Positions 21,490-32,701 of a stretch of DNA of 64,000 nucleotides are shown here, piece after piece. This DNA comes from Nemertoderma westbladi. Lineage: Eukaryota > Xenacoelomorpha > Nemertodermatida > Nemertodermatidae. The stretch is taken from NCBI GenBank assembly GCA_032718475.1, contig JAUCBJ010004133.1:1-64000 (forward strand). Reading direction: 5' to 3'. Numbering within the stretch: the first letter of the stretch is position 1; each line of letters begins with the position of its first letter. The notes beneath the pieces were generated by a model. That model saw only the letters and a list, made by a program, of their open reading frames with translations, did no database searches and was not told where the DNA came from. A program made the position numbers and the translations under genes.

Positions 21490-22340
21490 TGACACACGAT
21501 GGGAAAGTTAAATCGCCTAACCTCTTATCAACTCTACACCGAAATTATATTTTCTTGTCATCTGACGCTTTATTGTAGTTAGATTTATTTTGCCTGACTT
21601 CCTCCTGAACAGAGTAGTCACCTCAATTTTAAAATAAATATGGCTATGAGGGGATAATTTATTACCTAAATGCAACAAAACACCTGCATCAAAATTACAG
21701 TTTAGTAATGACTCACTAATGATAAAATGATCAATAGTGGATTTAATAAAATCAACACCATTAGCTACTTGTATATGTACGTATAATCATTTGCCTTAAT
21801 ATCCCAAATAACTTACAATAAGTTACGATCAATATAATCCCATACTGTACGCACATCCGTGAAGACATGCACACGAATGAAGTCTGCATTAAAATCACCA
21901 CACCATATATTAGAGCAATTTGTATGCGAAATTACTTTATCAACATCATTAAGGATGTTCAACAAATCCTCGTTAACAGTACTCATAAGATCAATCATCC
22001 ACAGGAAAATAGCAATTAAAAATTACTAATTTTTTTCCTGGTAAATTTACCTCCAATGCCTGTAAGTGGTGGTTATCATTACTATCTAATTTCAAAACAT
22101 TTATATATTTTTCAATTGATTTATGCCACAAAATACATAAACCACCGCTTGGTCTACCCAAATGAACAGCATCAATATTATTATATTGAGTGGACAAAAA
22201 TGTAGAACCACAATTCGGAAAATGATATTTCAGTCCATGAGCACTATGTTCCAGCAGAAAATGTTCTTGCAAACACACTATATTCGAACTAAATAACAGA
22301 TCATACAGAATAACAGAATAACAGATTATACGAAGTTACC
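21490..22340 (-). pseudogene. LINE endonuclease fragment
   Basis: Minus-strand frames give the AP-type endonuclease in order: 'CLQEHFLLEHSA' (catalytic Glu block), 'HLGRPSGGLCILWHKSI', 'VIFNCYFPVDD', 'IWCGDFNADFIRV' (GDFN block), then 'STIDHFIISESLL' and 'LSPHSHIYFK' in place of the usual 'xSDHxP'. The catalytic SDH aspartate is lost in this copy. No reverse transcriptase follows before the AT-rich region at 21480, so the fragment is truncated. The style matches the LINE at 62535-64000. Confidence 0.75.
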
Positions 22341-23215
22341 GCCAGAGTAGCACCTGCAACCCCAATATCAGAGTTAGAGTTAGAAATAGCCATAGGAAGA
22401 TTAAGTTTACCATGTTACCTGACTACTGGTAACCGAATATCCTGTAGAACATTACGACCTCCATTGTTGGTAGTGGCAGGATTACCAAACCGACCTCCTC
22501 CATTGCTGTTCTTTGTGGAACTGCTAATATAACTTCTATATGTCCATTTCCGAACGCATACACCATAGGGCCAAGTATCTTCGCCTTCTTAGCACCAGTG
22601 CCGATTACAAATCTCGGTTTTTCTCGGTGTTTATTCTGAATCCACAATTTATGAAGATCGCCTTGGGCGTTGAGTGCCGCTACCAGATGGTTGTCTAAAA
22701 TTTGTCAATTTTATCATCCACAAGGCTCAAACGCGTTAAGATATCAGTATCATACTATTTAATAGACAACAAACAATTTCATTGACTGGATTGATAATGC
22801 TTCTAGTGTCTCCAAAGCTATAACTGGAAGTGCCCCTTCCTGTCTAGCTCTACTGTACTAATAAATCCCAAGTATCCTTAACGTTTGCATAAGCTGCCGA
22901 ACTCTCCAATGTGTGGTGTCTACCAGTCGACTTTACTCTAATTTTATCGAAAAGTGTACTTTTAGCTTTGAGAATTTCTTCCGGAGTAAACCTTTCCAGA
23001 ATAGCTTCAATCGTAGTCGAGTTCGTGCTTTTAGAAAGGCCCGGTAGGGTAACGGCCAGGCATGTATTAATTATTATGACTGCGGGAACATCTTCCATAC
23101 CGGTTTCTGAATCAGTGTCTGTCTGCATGTCGCTGAGAATACTAAAACTGATGTCTACAGATATCCTACCTGTGCCTCCGATTTAACTGCCCGACCCACC
23201 AGCCATCCGTATCCT
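22341..23215 (-). pseudogene. LINE ORF1-like remnant
   Basis: Two minus-strand frames lie directly upstream of the endonuclease remnant: 23128-22850 ('METDSE'-type acidic start, 'AILERFTPEEILKAKSTLFDKI') and 22647-22423 ('NKHREKPRFVIGTGAKKAKIL'). Their position and basic/acidic composition fit a LINE ORF1 nucleic-acid-binding protein. No named domain was recognised. The frames are broken between them. Confidence 0.5.
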
Positions 23216-23264
23216 ATTTTAGCTGATAAGTGTCAGAAGTATAAATACAGTGGTCAAAATACTA

Positions 23265-23553
23265 AAATCAAATTTTAGTATAATCAATATAAGGTTCCGT
23301 TTTATTCTTGGACTTCCAAATCCTGGACAGCCCATTCAATGAGGCCCATGCCTTACCCTTATGTATCCAAAAGTCTTCACATGAATTTCGGATCCATGAT
23401 CCAAAGTAGCAGAAATCATCCATGTGCTCAAGCAAGTTGTCCCTAGAGCTTATGCCCTTACAGTCAGACATCTCTTGCTGTCTGGGTTTACAGTTATTAT
23501 TGTCTTCTTGGAGTTTACAAAAAGAACAACACTAGAAACAACCTGCTCCAATG
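23265..23553 (-). mobile_element. RTE family 1-like internal fragment
   Basis: The minus strand reads 'ISSRDNLLEHMDDFCYFGSWI' and 'KGKAWASLNGLSRIWK', matching the intact copy ('LEHVDDFCYLGSWI', 'KGKAWAALNRLSRIWK'). The upstream 'SSVVLFVNSKKT' also matches. It is truncated at both ends and abuts a plus-strand RTE family 2 piece at about 23554. Confidence 0.75.
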
Positions 23554-24075
23554 AGCAGAGACTCAGATACTTGCATTTTAGAGACTGATTGAGGGAATTC
23601 AGTCCAAGAATCTTCCTGCTGCCCTGCCATTTATGGACTTCAAGAAAGCATTCGTCTCTATCCATAGAGGTAAAATGCTGCAAATCCTAAGAGCTTATGG
23701 AATACAAAAAGTAATTGTCACTGCATTGGATTGTTATATTGTGACACAGAAGATCAGGTAAATTCACCAGATGGTGAAACTGCATTCTCCTCTATCCTGA
23801 CTGGTGTACTGCAAGGTGAAACATTGGTGCCATTACTATTCGTAATTGTACTGGATAACGCAATGACGATTGCCACATGCCCACATATGGTGAATAGAGA
23901 TTCACACTATAAGAACCCAGAAGTAGCACATAACCAGCAACAGATAATCGTCAAAGATAGCGACTTTCATGACTTTTAATGTTGATGGATCCTTAAAAAC
24001 AATTGATAATAATCAACTCAGGAAGGTTTACGACTTCCTGTACCTTGGGTCATAGATAGGATAGAGAGTAACAAA
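23554..24075 (+). mobile_element. RTE family 2 fragment
   Basis: The plus strand follows the 14252-16162 element from 'cagatacttgca' through 'FMDFKKAFVSIHRGK', 'DTEDQVNSPDGETAF' and 'TGVLQGETLVPLLFVIVLDNAM' to a 'YLGS'-equivalent region near 24050. It carries multiple frameshifts, and the palm FADD block is lost to an internal deletion near 23960. It is an old, dead fragment. Confidence 0.78.
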
Positions 24076-24439
24076 AAAGTTTTTGCATGATGACAGGTCA
24101 TGCATGGTCAGTAATATTGTAGAGCATCACCTATTTCAACCTTTCAATTTAGCCTATCTCACACACTGAAATAGTAGCTTATTACTGTATTAACTACACT
24201 GTAAACCCCATACAGACATTTCACCATAACACTTTTGTTGCTCCATCTGCATCACAAATTTTAATCCCTGTTGACGTAAAACAAATTGCCCTTTTGCCAT
24301 AAAAAGTTAATATCAGTATACATAGAAGTATTGGTCAACTATTATCTATAATAAATATGTTGATAGATATACCATAAATTATTTATGGTAAAGGTCAATT
24401 GCATAAAACTTTTATCAAATACGAAACAATATTGTTATG
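24076..24439. other. no recognisable gene
   Basis: This is AT-rich sequence immediately 5' of the gypsy reverse transcriptase. No LTR matching the one proposed at 32702 is found here, so the gypsy element is taken as 5'-truncated. Confidence 0.35.
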
Positions 24440-25180
24440 GTAACTAACTTATGTATTTTGCGTTATATTTTTCATGGTAAAGTTTCATTTAGTGAAGACC
24501 GAAACGTATTGCACAATTTGGAGATAAATGACACAGATTATACTGCAAAATTTGATGGTGAAAATTGGAAAATAATGTGGAAGTGGAGAAATGAAGCGCC
24601 ACCGGATCTGAAAAATGAAATCACCGAGTATCGCATGAAACCTGAACACAAAGCAATGCTTGATGAAGGGTTGGAAGAGTGGATAAGAAATGGTTGGATG
24701 GTTCCTTATGTTGAGGGAATTCATGCGAAGGTCAAGGGCACCATTCCTATTATGGGAAAGTTTGAGCAGAAAAAGAATCGTGTAAGACCAATTTCGGACA
24801 ATAGTAGGGATTTAAATAAATACAAATTGAATTGTCCAGGATTAGAATATATAGCATGCAACGAGAAGATGCGAATTTGGAGACGCATGGGCAGAAAAAC
24901 ATCTATAGTAGATTTAAAATGGGCCTATATGCAGATTAGGGTTGAGGAAGGCCCAGCCCCGAAAATCATGGATCAAATTGTTAAGAACTTTTTGGCATAA
25001 GATGAACAGGTGAAATTAGCTTGTAATAAAATAAGAGATTATATATATATTGATGATATGATAAATGATATATATATATATTGGACATGATAGATCCAAA
25101 TAAAGTTCGAAAACATCTGGAGAAGTTTGGTCTAAATAGTAAACCATAAGAACTGATGGGGGATGGTACCCGAGTGCTGG
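24440..25180 (+). pseudogene. gypsy reverse transcriptase remnant
   Basis: The frame reads 'YRMKPEHKAMLDEGLEEWI', 'NGWMVPYVEG', 'KNRVRPISDNSRDLNKY' and 'SIVDLKWAYMQIRV', the first half of a Ty3-type RT. A TAA at 24998-25000 and a deletion follow. 'DYIYIDDMI', the catalytic YIDD palm motif, is then readable at about 25040-25060, and 'VRKHLEKFGLN' after it. The middle RT blocks are missing, so there is no activity. Confidence 0.78.
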
Positions 25181-25578
25181 GTTTGCAAATTAGAGAGACT
25201 GATACAGGTAAACTACCAAACTAGTATACTACTAGCAACGTGATGGGAAGACTCCAAATTCAGTGGCAGATAAGGTCACATGATGTGAGTTGCCCTCAGT
25301 GTGTGGTACACTTCGCTGACATTATCTGATTGCAGGATGGTTGTGACCTGCTAGCTCTTGGTTGCAATGCTGTTCGGCAGCATTCGATTGGGACAATGAA
25401 ATTGGAGAAACACACAGCATGTTGCAAGAGACATTAATCAGGTTGAGTTATGGGCTGATGCGAGCAATGTAGCGACAGGGGTTGTTATTCGAATTGATGG
25501 AAAAGTTGTGGAAGATGCCTCCTGGCTGAGAAAACACTACTACTACTAGGATCGGCATGCTGCATTGCAGCTGCATTT

Positions 25579-26991
25579 TTAAGAATGCTGTGCCGGCTTG
25601 TCAACAAAATTGCACCGCCACAACTCCCTATCACCCATGACATTTGCTAGATCATCCGCATCTTTAAGGCCAGTATCCTTTAAGATGCGTCTCAAGAAAG
25701 TCATGGGCTGTCCACCATGCTTATTCACTCCATGAGGCTGCCAAAGTACAAGATTATGCACTGGCTGGTCCTCACGGCGAAAGCAATGTCCTGCAAAGCG
25801 GAGGCGATTTTGTTCTAGTGTCAAGCTTGGGGGAACCAATGAGACACCTCCAATGTTATATAGTGTCTGGTTGGAGATGTGTGCATTGTACTTGACACAA
25901 TGAACCCGGCGTAGCATTCTTATGAATGTGCCATCCAGAGATTTGGTGTCCTTAGCAGTTAGAGCCCAGCATGGACTCCCGTAGAGGAGTACTGGAACTA
26001 CTGCTGCTCTAAATAATCGGACCTTAAGTTTCCGATTAATTCTAGGTGACTTCCAAATCCTGGAAAGCCTATTCAAGGCTGCCCATGCCTTACCCTTACG
26101 TATTCGAAGGTCCTCACCTGACTTCTGGATCCATGATCCCAGGTAACAGAAGTCGTCCACATGCTCAAGCATACCATCCTTTGAGCTTATGCTCATCCGA
26201 TCAGAGACTTGCTGAGGACTTTCAAAGTTAACTGTCAGAATTTTGGTCTTTCTGGAGTTAATAAAAAGACCAACACTAGAAGCAGCATTTTCTAATGAGC
26301 TGAGGAGCCGTTGGGCTCCCTCTAATGATTCTGAGAGTACTCCTAAGTCATCAGCAAAGTCTAGATCAGTTAGGTACTTGGCAGGATTTCCTCGACTTCT
26401 GGAGCCAGTAGGTGGAGCTATCATCACCCCATCATCATTATGATGATCTAAGGACATGCGTAGAACATAGTCAACCACAATAATGAACAAGAATGGTGCA
26501 AGTGTGTCTCCTTGGAGGACGCCCCATAACACTTCAAATGGTTCTGTGTCACCGTCAACAGTAGACACAAATGTTGTCGAACCATCGTATACTGATCTGA
26601 TTGCTGCAATAATTTCATCAGGAATCCCATATAATGAAAGTATGCTGAACATACGTGACCGAGAGACTGAATCAAAGGCCTTGAAGAAGTCAACAAAGAT
26701 AACAGCCAGATGCCTGTCTTTCTTTTTTGATAATTCTTCAATTATCCTTCTAAGTGCCAAAATGGGCTCCGTGGTCCCACGACCTTTACGGAACCCATTC
26801 TGATTTCCACGGAGCAGTCTCTCAATGGGATCCCGGATGCGATTTAATAGAATCCTATTGTATAGCTTTGCAGCAATCGAGATCAATGAGATTCCCCGAA
26901 AAGAACCATAGAGTGTTAGGTTGCCCTTCTTGGGAACTGGCACCAACTTATTTGTTTTCATTTCTTGTGGGACTCTTGTTGTTCGGTACAT
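25579..26991 (-). pseudogene. RTE family 1 reverse transcriptase part
   Basis: This 470-codon frame begins inside the RT ('MYRTTRVPQEMKTNKLVPVP'). It has 'NGFRKGRGTTEPILALRR', 'FVDFFKAFDSVSRSR', 'GVLQGDTLAPFLFIIV', catalytic 'FADDLGVLS' and the C-terminal 'RLRFAGHCFRREDQPVHNL'. It is separated from the endonuclease part only by the 1-bp frameshift near 27090, so it is a single broken gene rather than a separate one. Confidence 0.9.
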
Positions 26992-27059
26992 GTCTACTAT
27001 GATGGGATAGATGAGCTTTAAACACTCAGGTATTTTAAAGACCTCAGGGGGAACACCAT

Positions 27060-28542
27060 CTACTCCACTGGCACGATTGGTCTTAATGCTCTTTGCGCAG
27101 CCTTCACTTCTGCAAAGGAGATATCGCCAATGGGACTATCTGGGAGTACAGACTCAGACACTTTTACTTCTATAAAGTTATCAGGCAATACCCTGTCATT
27201 ATTGAGGAGCTTTTCAAAGTGGGCTTTCCAACCATTGAGGCGATCGGCTGGTGATTCAGCCTTAACCTTGGTGGTTGGTTGGCTTTTCCGCCCAGTAAGC
27301 AGATTGATCGATTTCCATGCCTGGGATGATTGCCTGTTGTCGTCAGCATCATTGATGGCATCAACCTGTTGGTTTATTAGCTCCTGTAGATTAACAGAGT
27401 ACTGCCTGTTCAGGGACCTAGATGCAGCCTTAACTGCATTCTTGGCCGCTGTAGTCTGTTTGAGTCGGGACTCTTTCTGCGCCTTATGAAGGTCATTTCG
27501 GCACTTCTGAATTTTGTTGTCAGTCCAGGGGGCCCTTTTCCTGTTTCGAGGGTATACAGGAACTGTTTCTGCAGCTGCTAACTTAACTGCTTCTGTAAAG
27601 GCAGTATAGCCCTCACAGTGATCTGCCGCCTCAGAGGCAAGAGCCTCATACCTGTTGCTCAGCTGTAGTGTGAAGCTGGATCTCACACTTGGCTGTTGCA
27701 ACAGAGAGGACCAGTCATGCCGCAGCAAGGCAGATTTCGTTGTTCTGCTAGCACGCAGACTAAGTCTTACCTTGGCCACAATAAGGCGGTGATCACTGGA
27801 GAAGGGTCGAAGTGTAAATGCATTACAGTCTTGTATAGAGCTCCTGTATTTCCTACGAAACAGAATATGGTCTATCTGGGACTTGTGACCACTGGGTCCA
27901 CTATGAGTCCATAGCTTTCCAGTTCGCTTCTTGAACTGGGTTCCAGCCGAAAACAATCCATTTCCAGAGATAAAATCCTGAAGATGGACAGAATTTCGGT
28001 TAACACTATTGCTATAGACCCAGGGCGATGTAGGTGATTGATGCAGACTTGCATTAAAGTCTCCCAGGAATGTTAAGAATGCATGCTGATCCACTCCATC
28101 AGTAGCTGCTTGTCGATTGTGGTAGAAATTTTCCACCTCCTCTACAGGGGCAACACTAGTTGGAGAGTAGCACACAATCAGAACCACCTTAGGAAACTTC
28201 TTAGCCAGTCTTCCAGAACATGAGAAGTGGCAACGGATGATGCGGTTAGAGATTTGGTCTACTTTGTCCAATGCTGCATGTGCAGTTGGATTCATCAATA
28301 GACCAATTCCACCATTGCCACTATCATCTGCTGACGCGAGGGCGAGTCGCCAACCACCCCCCCCCCATGTCCTTAATCAGAACCTCATCAGTCTGTCCAG
28401 TCTGCATTCGGTGCTCTTGAACACCCACTGCGCTAAGAGAGAGCTTATCTGCCAAGGCAGTCAGCTCACCTTGTCGCATTGGGGACCCGAGTGTTAGGGT
28501 GTTTACTGAGGCTAGTCTAGTGACTTGCCTCAGATTCACCAA
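27060..28542 (-). pseudogene. RTE family 1 endonuclease part (frameshifted)
   Basis: A 72-codon start (28542-28324) with a proper ATG reads 'MVNLRQVTRLASVNTLTLG' to 'VGVQEHRMQ'. After the poly-C frameshift, a 412-codon frame (28298-27060) contains 'IVCYSPTSVAPVEEVENFY', 'LGDFNASLHQ', 'SQIDHILF' and 'SSDHRLIVAKV', the AP-endonuclease catalytic blocks. This copy shows what the natural N-terminus of the family looks like; the 57 kb copy lacks it. Confidence 0.88.
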
Positions 28543-28660
28543 TGGCTTTGTTGGTCGGGGTGGAACATGAGAGTAGCCTCCAACTCCAGAATCCCTCTCC
28601 CCATCACAATCTGGCCTCCCTGGTAAAAGTTGTGGAAGATGCCTCCTGGCTGAGAAAACA

Positions 28661-28846
28661 AGGAGATACCCACCATAAAAATGTAGCAGAACTCGAGGCT
28701 GTATTACAAGCTATAAATTTGGCAATTGACTGGAATTTAGTAAATATTAACATACATAAAGATTCAGCCACTGTGAACAATTGGTTAAGTTCGGTAATTG
28801 GGATGTCCAACGCATCCGAACAAAGGGGCAAGCAAGAAAGTTGTTA
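28661..28846 (+). pseudogene. gypsy RNase H remnant
   Basis: Joined across the RTE insertion, the frame reads 'WADASNVATGVVI', 'GKVVEDASWLRK', 'NVAELEAVLQAINLAI' and 'NINIHKDSATVNNWL'. This is the RNase H fold, with the Glu block 'AELEA' and the Asp position 'HKDSATV'. It was split at the RTE target duplication. A frameshift near 28800 ends the frame. Confidence 0.72.
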
Positions 28847-29014
28847 GAAAGACGATTGAATGTTATACTGGAACTAATTAAACAATATGGATTGAATTTA
28901 GATGTGTAAAAAGTAACCACAGAAAAGAGCATAGCTGATTCATTCAGCTGGTTCCGAAGCATTGGTTGAAGCGGGAAAATGAGTCTGATGTAGAAGCACG
29001 TAGTAAAACATTTA

Positions 29015-29335
29015 TTGAGAAAAACTGCCGCAGCAGCAGAAATACAATCAGAATCAGCCTGCCGTAATAAACCGGAAGAAATAATAAAACGAGTCAAGGA
29101 GATACACAAAATAGTTCATACGGGAGCTGATCGCACAGTGGAACTGTGTCGATTGGATCGAAATATTTCAATGGAAGTTCCAAAACAGATAATAAGATAT
29201 ATATGTAATGAATGCGAAATGTGTTGCAGCATAGTTCCTCCGCCAATTTGTGTTGAACTAGGAAGCACCAAGATTAGCCAACCATGGACTCGACTTTCAA
29301 TAGATTTTACTGAGTATATGAGATGGATTATTTAA
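29015..29335 (+). pseudogene. gypsy integrase, N-terminal zinc part
   Basis: The frame holds the HHCC-type domain: 'IHKIVHTGADRTVELCR' supplies the two histidines and 'YICNECEMC' the cysteine pair. It then begins the core with 'PWTRLSIDFTEY', the first catalytic Asp. It stops at the SINE insertion, where the 15-bp duplication starts (29321). Confidence 0.75.
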
Positions 29336-29692
29336 TATATATATTAAAGAATCACGCCATGATGTCGGCACAGTAAAATAAGAAATAATATATAATTAAA
29401 TGCACAGCGCAGCATTTTAAATCAGATTAGATTTAATTAAAATAAATAAATAAAGGTCGGAGTTTAAATTAGGCAAACTAGGAGGTGGGGCAAGACAATT
29501 GCCCTGTGTCGAAGTGGCTCATGGTTCGCGGTGCACTCAGTGAGAGGATAAAGTGGGGCGGTATCCCCACACAGACGGCACCTACTGTCAATGTCTGGGG
29601 CGTGATATCCCATTGTACAACAGATTAAGTGGTGGAAACCATGGCAGCTAAAGCCGGTTATCTAAAGATTGATAACTAAAGATGTCAACTAA
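29336..29692 (+). mobile_element. SINE-like insertion in integrase, 15-bp TSD
   Basis: This 357-bp segment interrupts the integrase core. It is flanked by the identical 15-mer 'agatggattatttaa' at 29321-29335 and 29693-29707. It has no coding frame. A GC-richer body (29460-29640) includes 'catggttcgcggtg', and the 3' end is an imperfect repeat of 'ctaaagat'. The length, the target duplication and the repeated tail fit a LINE-mobilised SINE. The tRNA resemblance is weak. Confidence 0.78.
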
Positions 29693-30203
29693 AGATGGAT
29701 TATTTAACCATATTAGATTGTTGTACCAATTACACTATATGCAGAGAAGTAATGAATAAAGATTCAAAATCAACCGTTAAAGAATTACAGAAGCTGTTTG
29801 TAGAAATAAATCAAGTTGAAGAAATTTTAGTGGATAATGGTAAGGCATTCTGTTGTAAACAATTTGACCAGTTTCTAGAAAGATGGGAGATTAAACGCTG
29901 CCATTCATGTGCATACAGACCTCAGGGAAAGCCGGTAGAGCGGGTTCATAGAACGTTGAAACTGATATGATATTTGTAAAACCGGAGCAACATGTACGAT
30001 GTACAACTAAATGGAGAGGTCCAGTGCGAGTGGATGAGATTGATGATCGATCGGTTCTGGTAAATGGTATTAGGAGACATTTCCGTCATAGAAAGGCGCC
30101 TGCGTAACTACCGATAGACAATTCAACTGACAGTGACGTGAGGCTAATAGTGATGACACTAGTGAAAGTGAACTGGATTATTCAAGTTCTAGTGAATCTG
30201 GTG
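29693..30203 (+). pseudogene. gypsy integrase core remnant
   Basis: The frame 29695-29970 reads 'LTILDCCTNYTIC', 'EILVDNGKAFCCKQF' (second catalytic Asp) and 'YRPQGKPVERVHRTLK' (catalytic Glu). The Asp-Glu spacing is 34 intervening residues, one fewer than the usual D,D35E, because the 'PQSNG'-type loop is shortened. The coding trace then continues, frameshifted, through 'RWRGPVRVDEID'-like and acidic 'SDSDEASSGESGDG'-like stretches until the LINE insertion at about 30204. Confidence 0.72.
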
Positions 30204-32449
30204 ATGGCGCACCTTAAAGGGAGAAAATACGGTCTAAATGACAGATGTACATAAAGACCAACTTTTCATGGACTATAAAGAAAGGTTTAGAGTTCTGACA
30301 GATAAGACCATCTGGGAGCCCAGAAATAGACACCACATATCTGAGCCCATGACGGAGGCAGATGTATCAGCAGCAATTCGATCCTTAAATTTAGGAAAAT
30401 CATCAGATTATCATGCGCTGAAGGTGGAACACCTCCTCCATGGTCAGTCTGATGAATTACATGGATTCTAAACAGACATGTACAACAACATAATGACTAT
30501 TAGTTTCTTCCCACAGTACCTATGTACCAGCCTTCTATTACCCTTGCTGAAAAGTGAGGATCGTGATATACACAAGACGAGTAGCTATCGCGGAGTCTCA
30601 ATCCTGTCAATTCTAGCGAAAGTATGGGAAATCTTGGTATCAGCTAAAGTGAAAAATATTCAAACTAGTAACCTACAAATGGGGTATAAAGCGAAACTAT
30701 GTACAGAGACGCCATATGCTACAGCCACGAAGCTAATTAAACATTTTAATGGAGGCGGGTCTAATGTGTATGTTGTGTCATTGGATCTCAGCAGCGCGTT
30801 CGACACAGCTTCGTATGACAAGCTAATGGCTAAATTAGAGGCAAAGAATCTTGATAGGTCCATAATTAACAATCTTTATTCCTATTACAGCCAATCGAAT
30901 GCGGTTATGAAGCTAAATAACAGTATATCAAAAACAAGTATACCTCTACAACGTGGGGTCAGGCAGGGTGGAATTTTGTCCTCAATCTTGTTTAACATAT
31001 ACCTAGATGACCTTTTCAATTTGTGTGAGATGTCAGGCCTGGGGCTACATATCAACCGGGAACCTTTCCCTTTATTAGGATATGCTGACGATATATTGCT
31101 GTTATAAAATAGGAAAGCCGACTTGCAAAGAATGTTGGATATTTGCGAACAATATTTAAAGGAACATGATCTAGTAATAAATACGAAAAAGACACACTAT
31201 GTGGTATGCCCATCAGACAACGTACGGAGGCACACGGTAGCTGATGAAAGTATCCAGACACATAGTGGCACTCGACTGTTTCCAGTAACGAAATGCATAT
31301 ATCTGGATCTACCTCTGCCTGATACACGGCGAAATGTCAAGGAACATTACATTAAGAAAATCTGGATGAATGCATCTAGAGTTAACATATGCGGGCTAGC
31401 TTCCGACAATGTACCACTTGATATTACAGCATTGGTTTGGCGGACAATCTGTACTCCCTCAATAATGTATGGATCTGCTATTATTGACCAATCAATAGTC
31501 GATGGTTTGGAACAGATGTGGAGGAAGGCCCAGAGGTCACTACTGCGCATTGGCAACTATGTGTCCAACAATGTGTTGCAGGCCTTATTTGATTCACATA
31601 AGTTTTCAACGATGGTAGCCTTCTCAAAGACTAGGATGATATGACTGTGAGAACCCAAAAGTATACGGGCTGTTTAGCCACCTGTTAGTTCATTACCTGG
31701 CGGGTAGAATACATGATCCACTATACGCTGATTATACAACCGATAGATGGATATTCGGTATGCCACGTCTTCAGTCACTCACAACTGGTAGGTATTGCCT
31801 CAAGTCCGTATTTAAGGCGGTAGATAAGGGGGAGCTCACCATCAAGGAGCAATTTTTCTATCTGTATATATCTCATATGCTGCACGCACATGGACCAAGG
31901 ACATGCTGCTAATGCCTATGGAAGATAATGTATATTAGAATTGTATGCTAGTAATTGGGCGACTAAATAATATGTTTATTTAATAATGTAAATAAAATAC
32001 TAATTTCCATATTTTAGAATTTTTCAGTTTTAAATGCATTCCTTACACATATATATATGACTTTGTGTCCTAATAACTAATATTACTTAACGCAGGGCTT
32101 AATGAGGATGAGTATACTTTGATTATTTGTGTATTAATCGACCATGTGTTCTAATTAGTCCTAATAAGTAATAATCATATGAATTAACGCAATACTTAAG
32201 TGCAGAGTTGGTATAAGATAAGGTGTTATATTAGGTATTATACGTACATATTGTTTATTGTGTCTCCCTATGATTTTAGTGCAACTGCACTACACTACTT
32301 AACCTAGCCTAATTACCGGTATATATTTTTATTGTGCAATATTTTATTATGTTTCCCGTTGATTTTAGTGCAAATGCGAATTATATTATTTTAACTTGTG
32401 AATTTTATTATTATAGCCACCGGGGCGTAAGCCGGATGATGAAATGAAA
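30204..32449 (+). mobile_element. LINE family A insertion in gypsy pol
   Basis: The RT is readable: 'SYRGVSILSILAKVWE' near 30590, 'VVSLDLSSAFDTASYDK' near 30775, 'GVRQGGILSSILFNIYLDDLF' near 30960, and the palm 'YADDILLL' at 31084-31104, followed at once by a TAA. The thumb 'KKIWMNASRVNICGL' is in a second frame (31123-31644). The 3' end is GC-poor and terminates in 'atgaaatgaaatgaaatgatg' near 32440-32456. Gypsy coding resumes right after ('TVISVSDTRQQIITRSGR'), so the LINE entered gypsy. The target duplication is very short ('gatg') or unresolved. Confidence 0.8.
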
Positions 32450-32701
32450 TGAAATGATGAGACTGTAATATCGGTATCGGACACTCGGCAGCAGATAATC
32501 ACGAGATCGGGCCGTCAGAGTCGACCTCTACACCGCTATGGACTGTAACGTAATTTAAACTGAAAGTAAATATAACAAGTTTTAGTTAATAAAACTGGGG
32601 GAGGTAATAGATGGGAGCAGGAATTATAGAAAGTAAATTAGTATTGAAGTACTTACCTATATATTTGGTGAAAGATAATTTGAGTTTGTGAACGGGGGAG
32701 A

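Larger units (their letters stand above)
25537..28624 (-). mobile_element. RTE family 1, near full length, 36-bp TSD
   Basis: The element is bounded by a perfect 36-bp direct repeat (25501-25536 and 28625-28660) of gypsy RNase H sequence, which gives exact ends. Its 3' tail at the low-coordinate side reads 'ctactactactagg' (TAG repeats on the element strand). Coding runs 28542 to 25579 in three blocks, split by two frameshifts. A run of ten C's at about 28357-28366 disrupts the 'DMGGGW' codons, and a 1-bp loss near 27090 disrupts 'EVKAAAKSI'. All domains are present, and the sequence is nearly identical to the copy at 57269-60188. It is the most complete 5' end of this family in the window. 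Confidence 0.95.
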
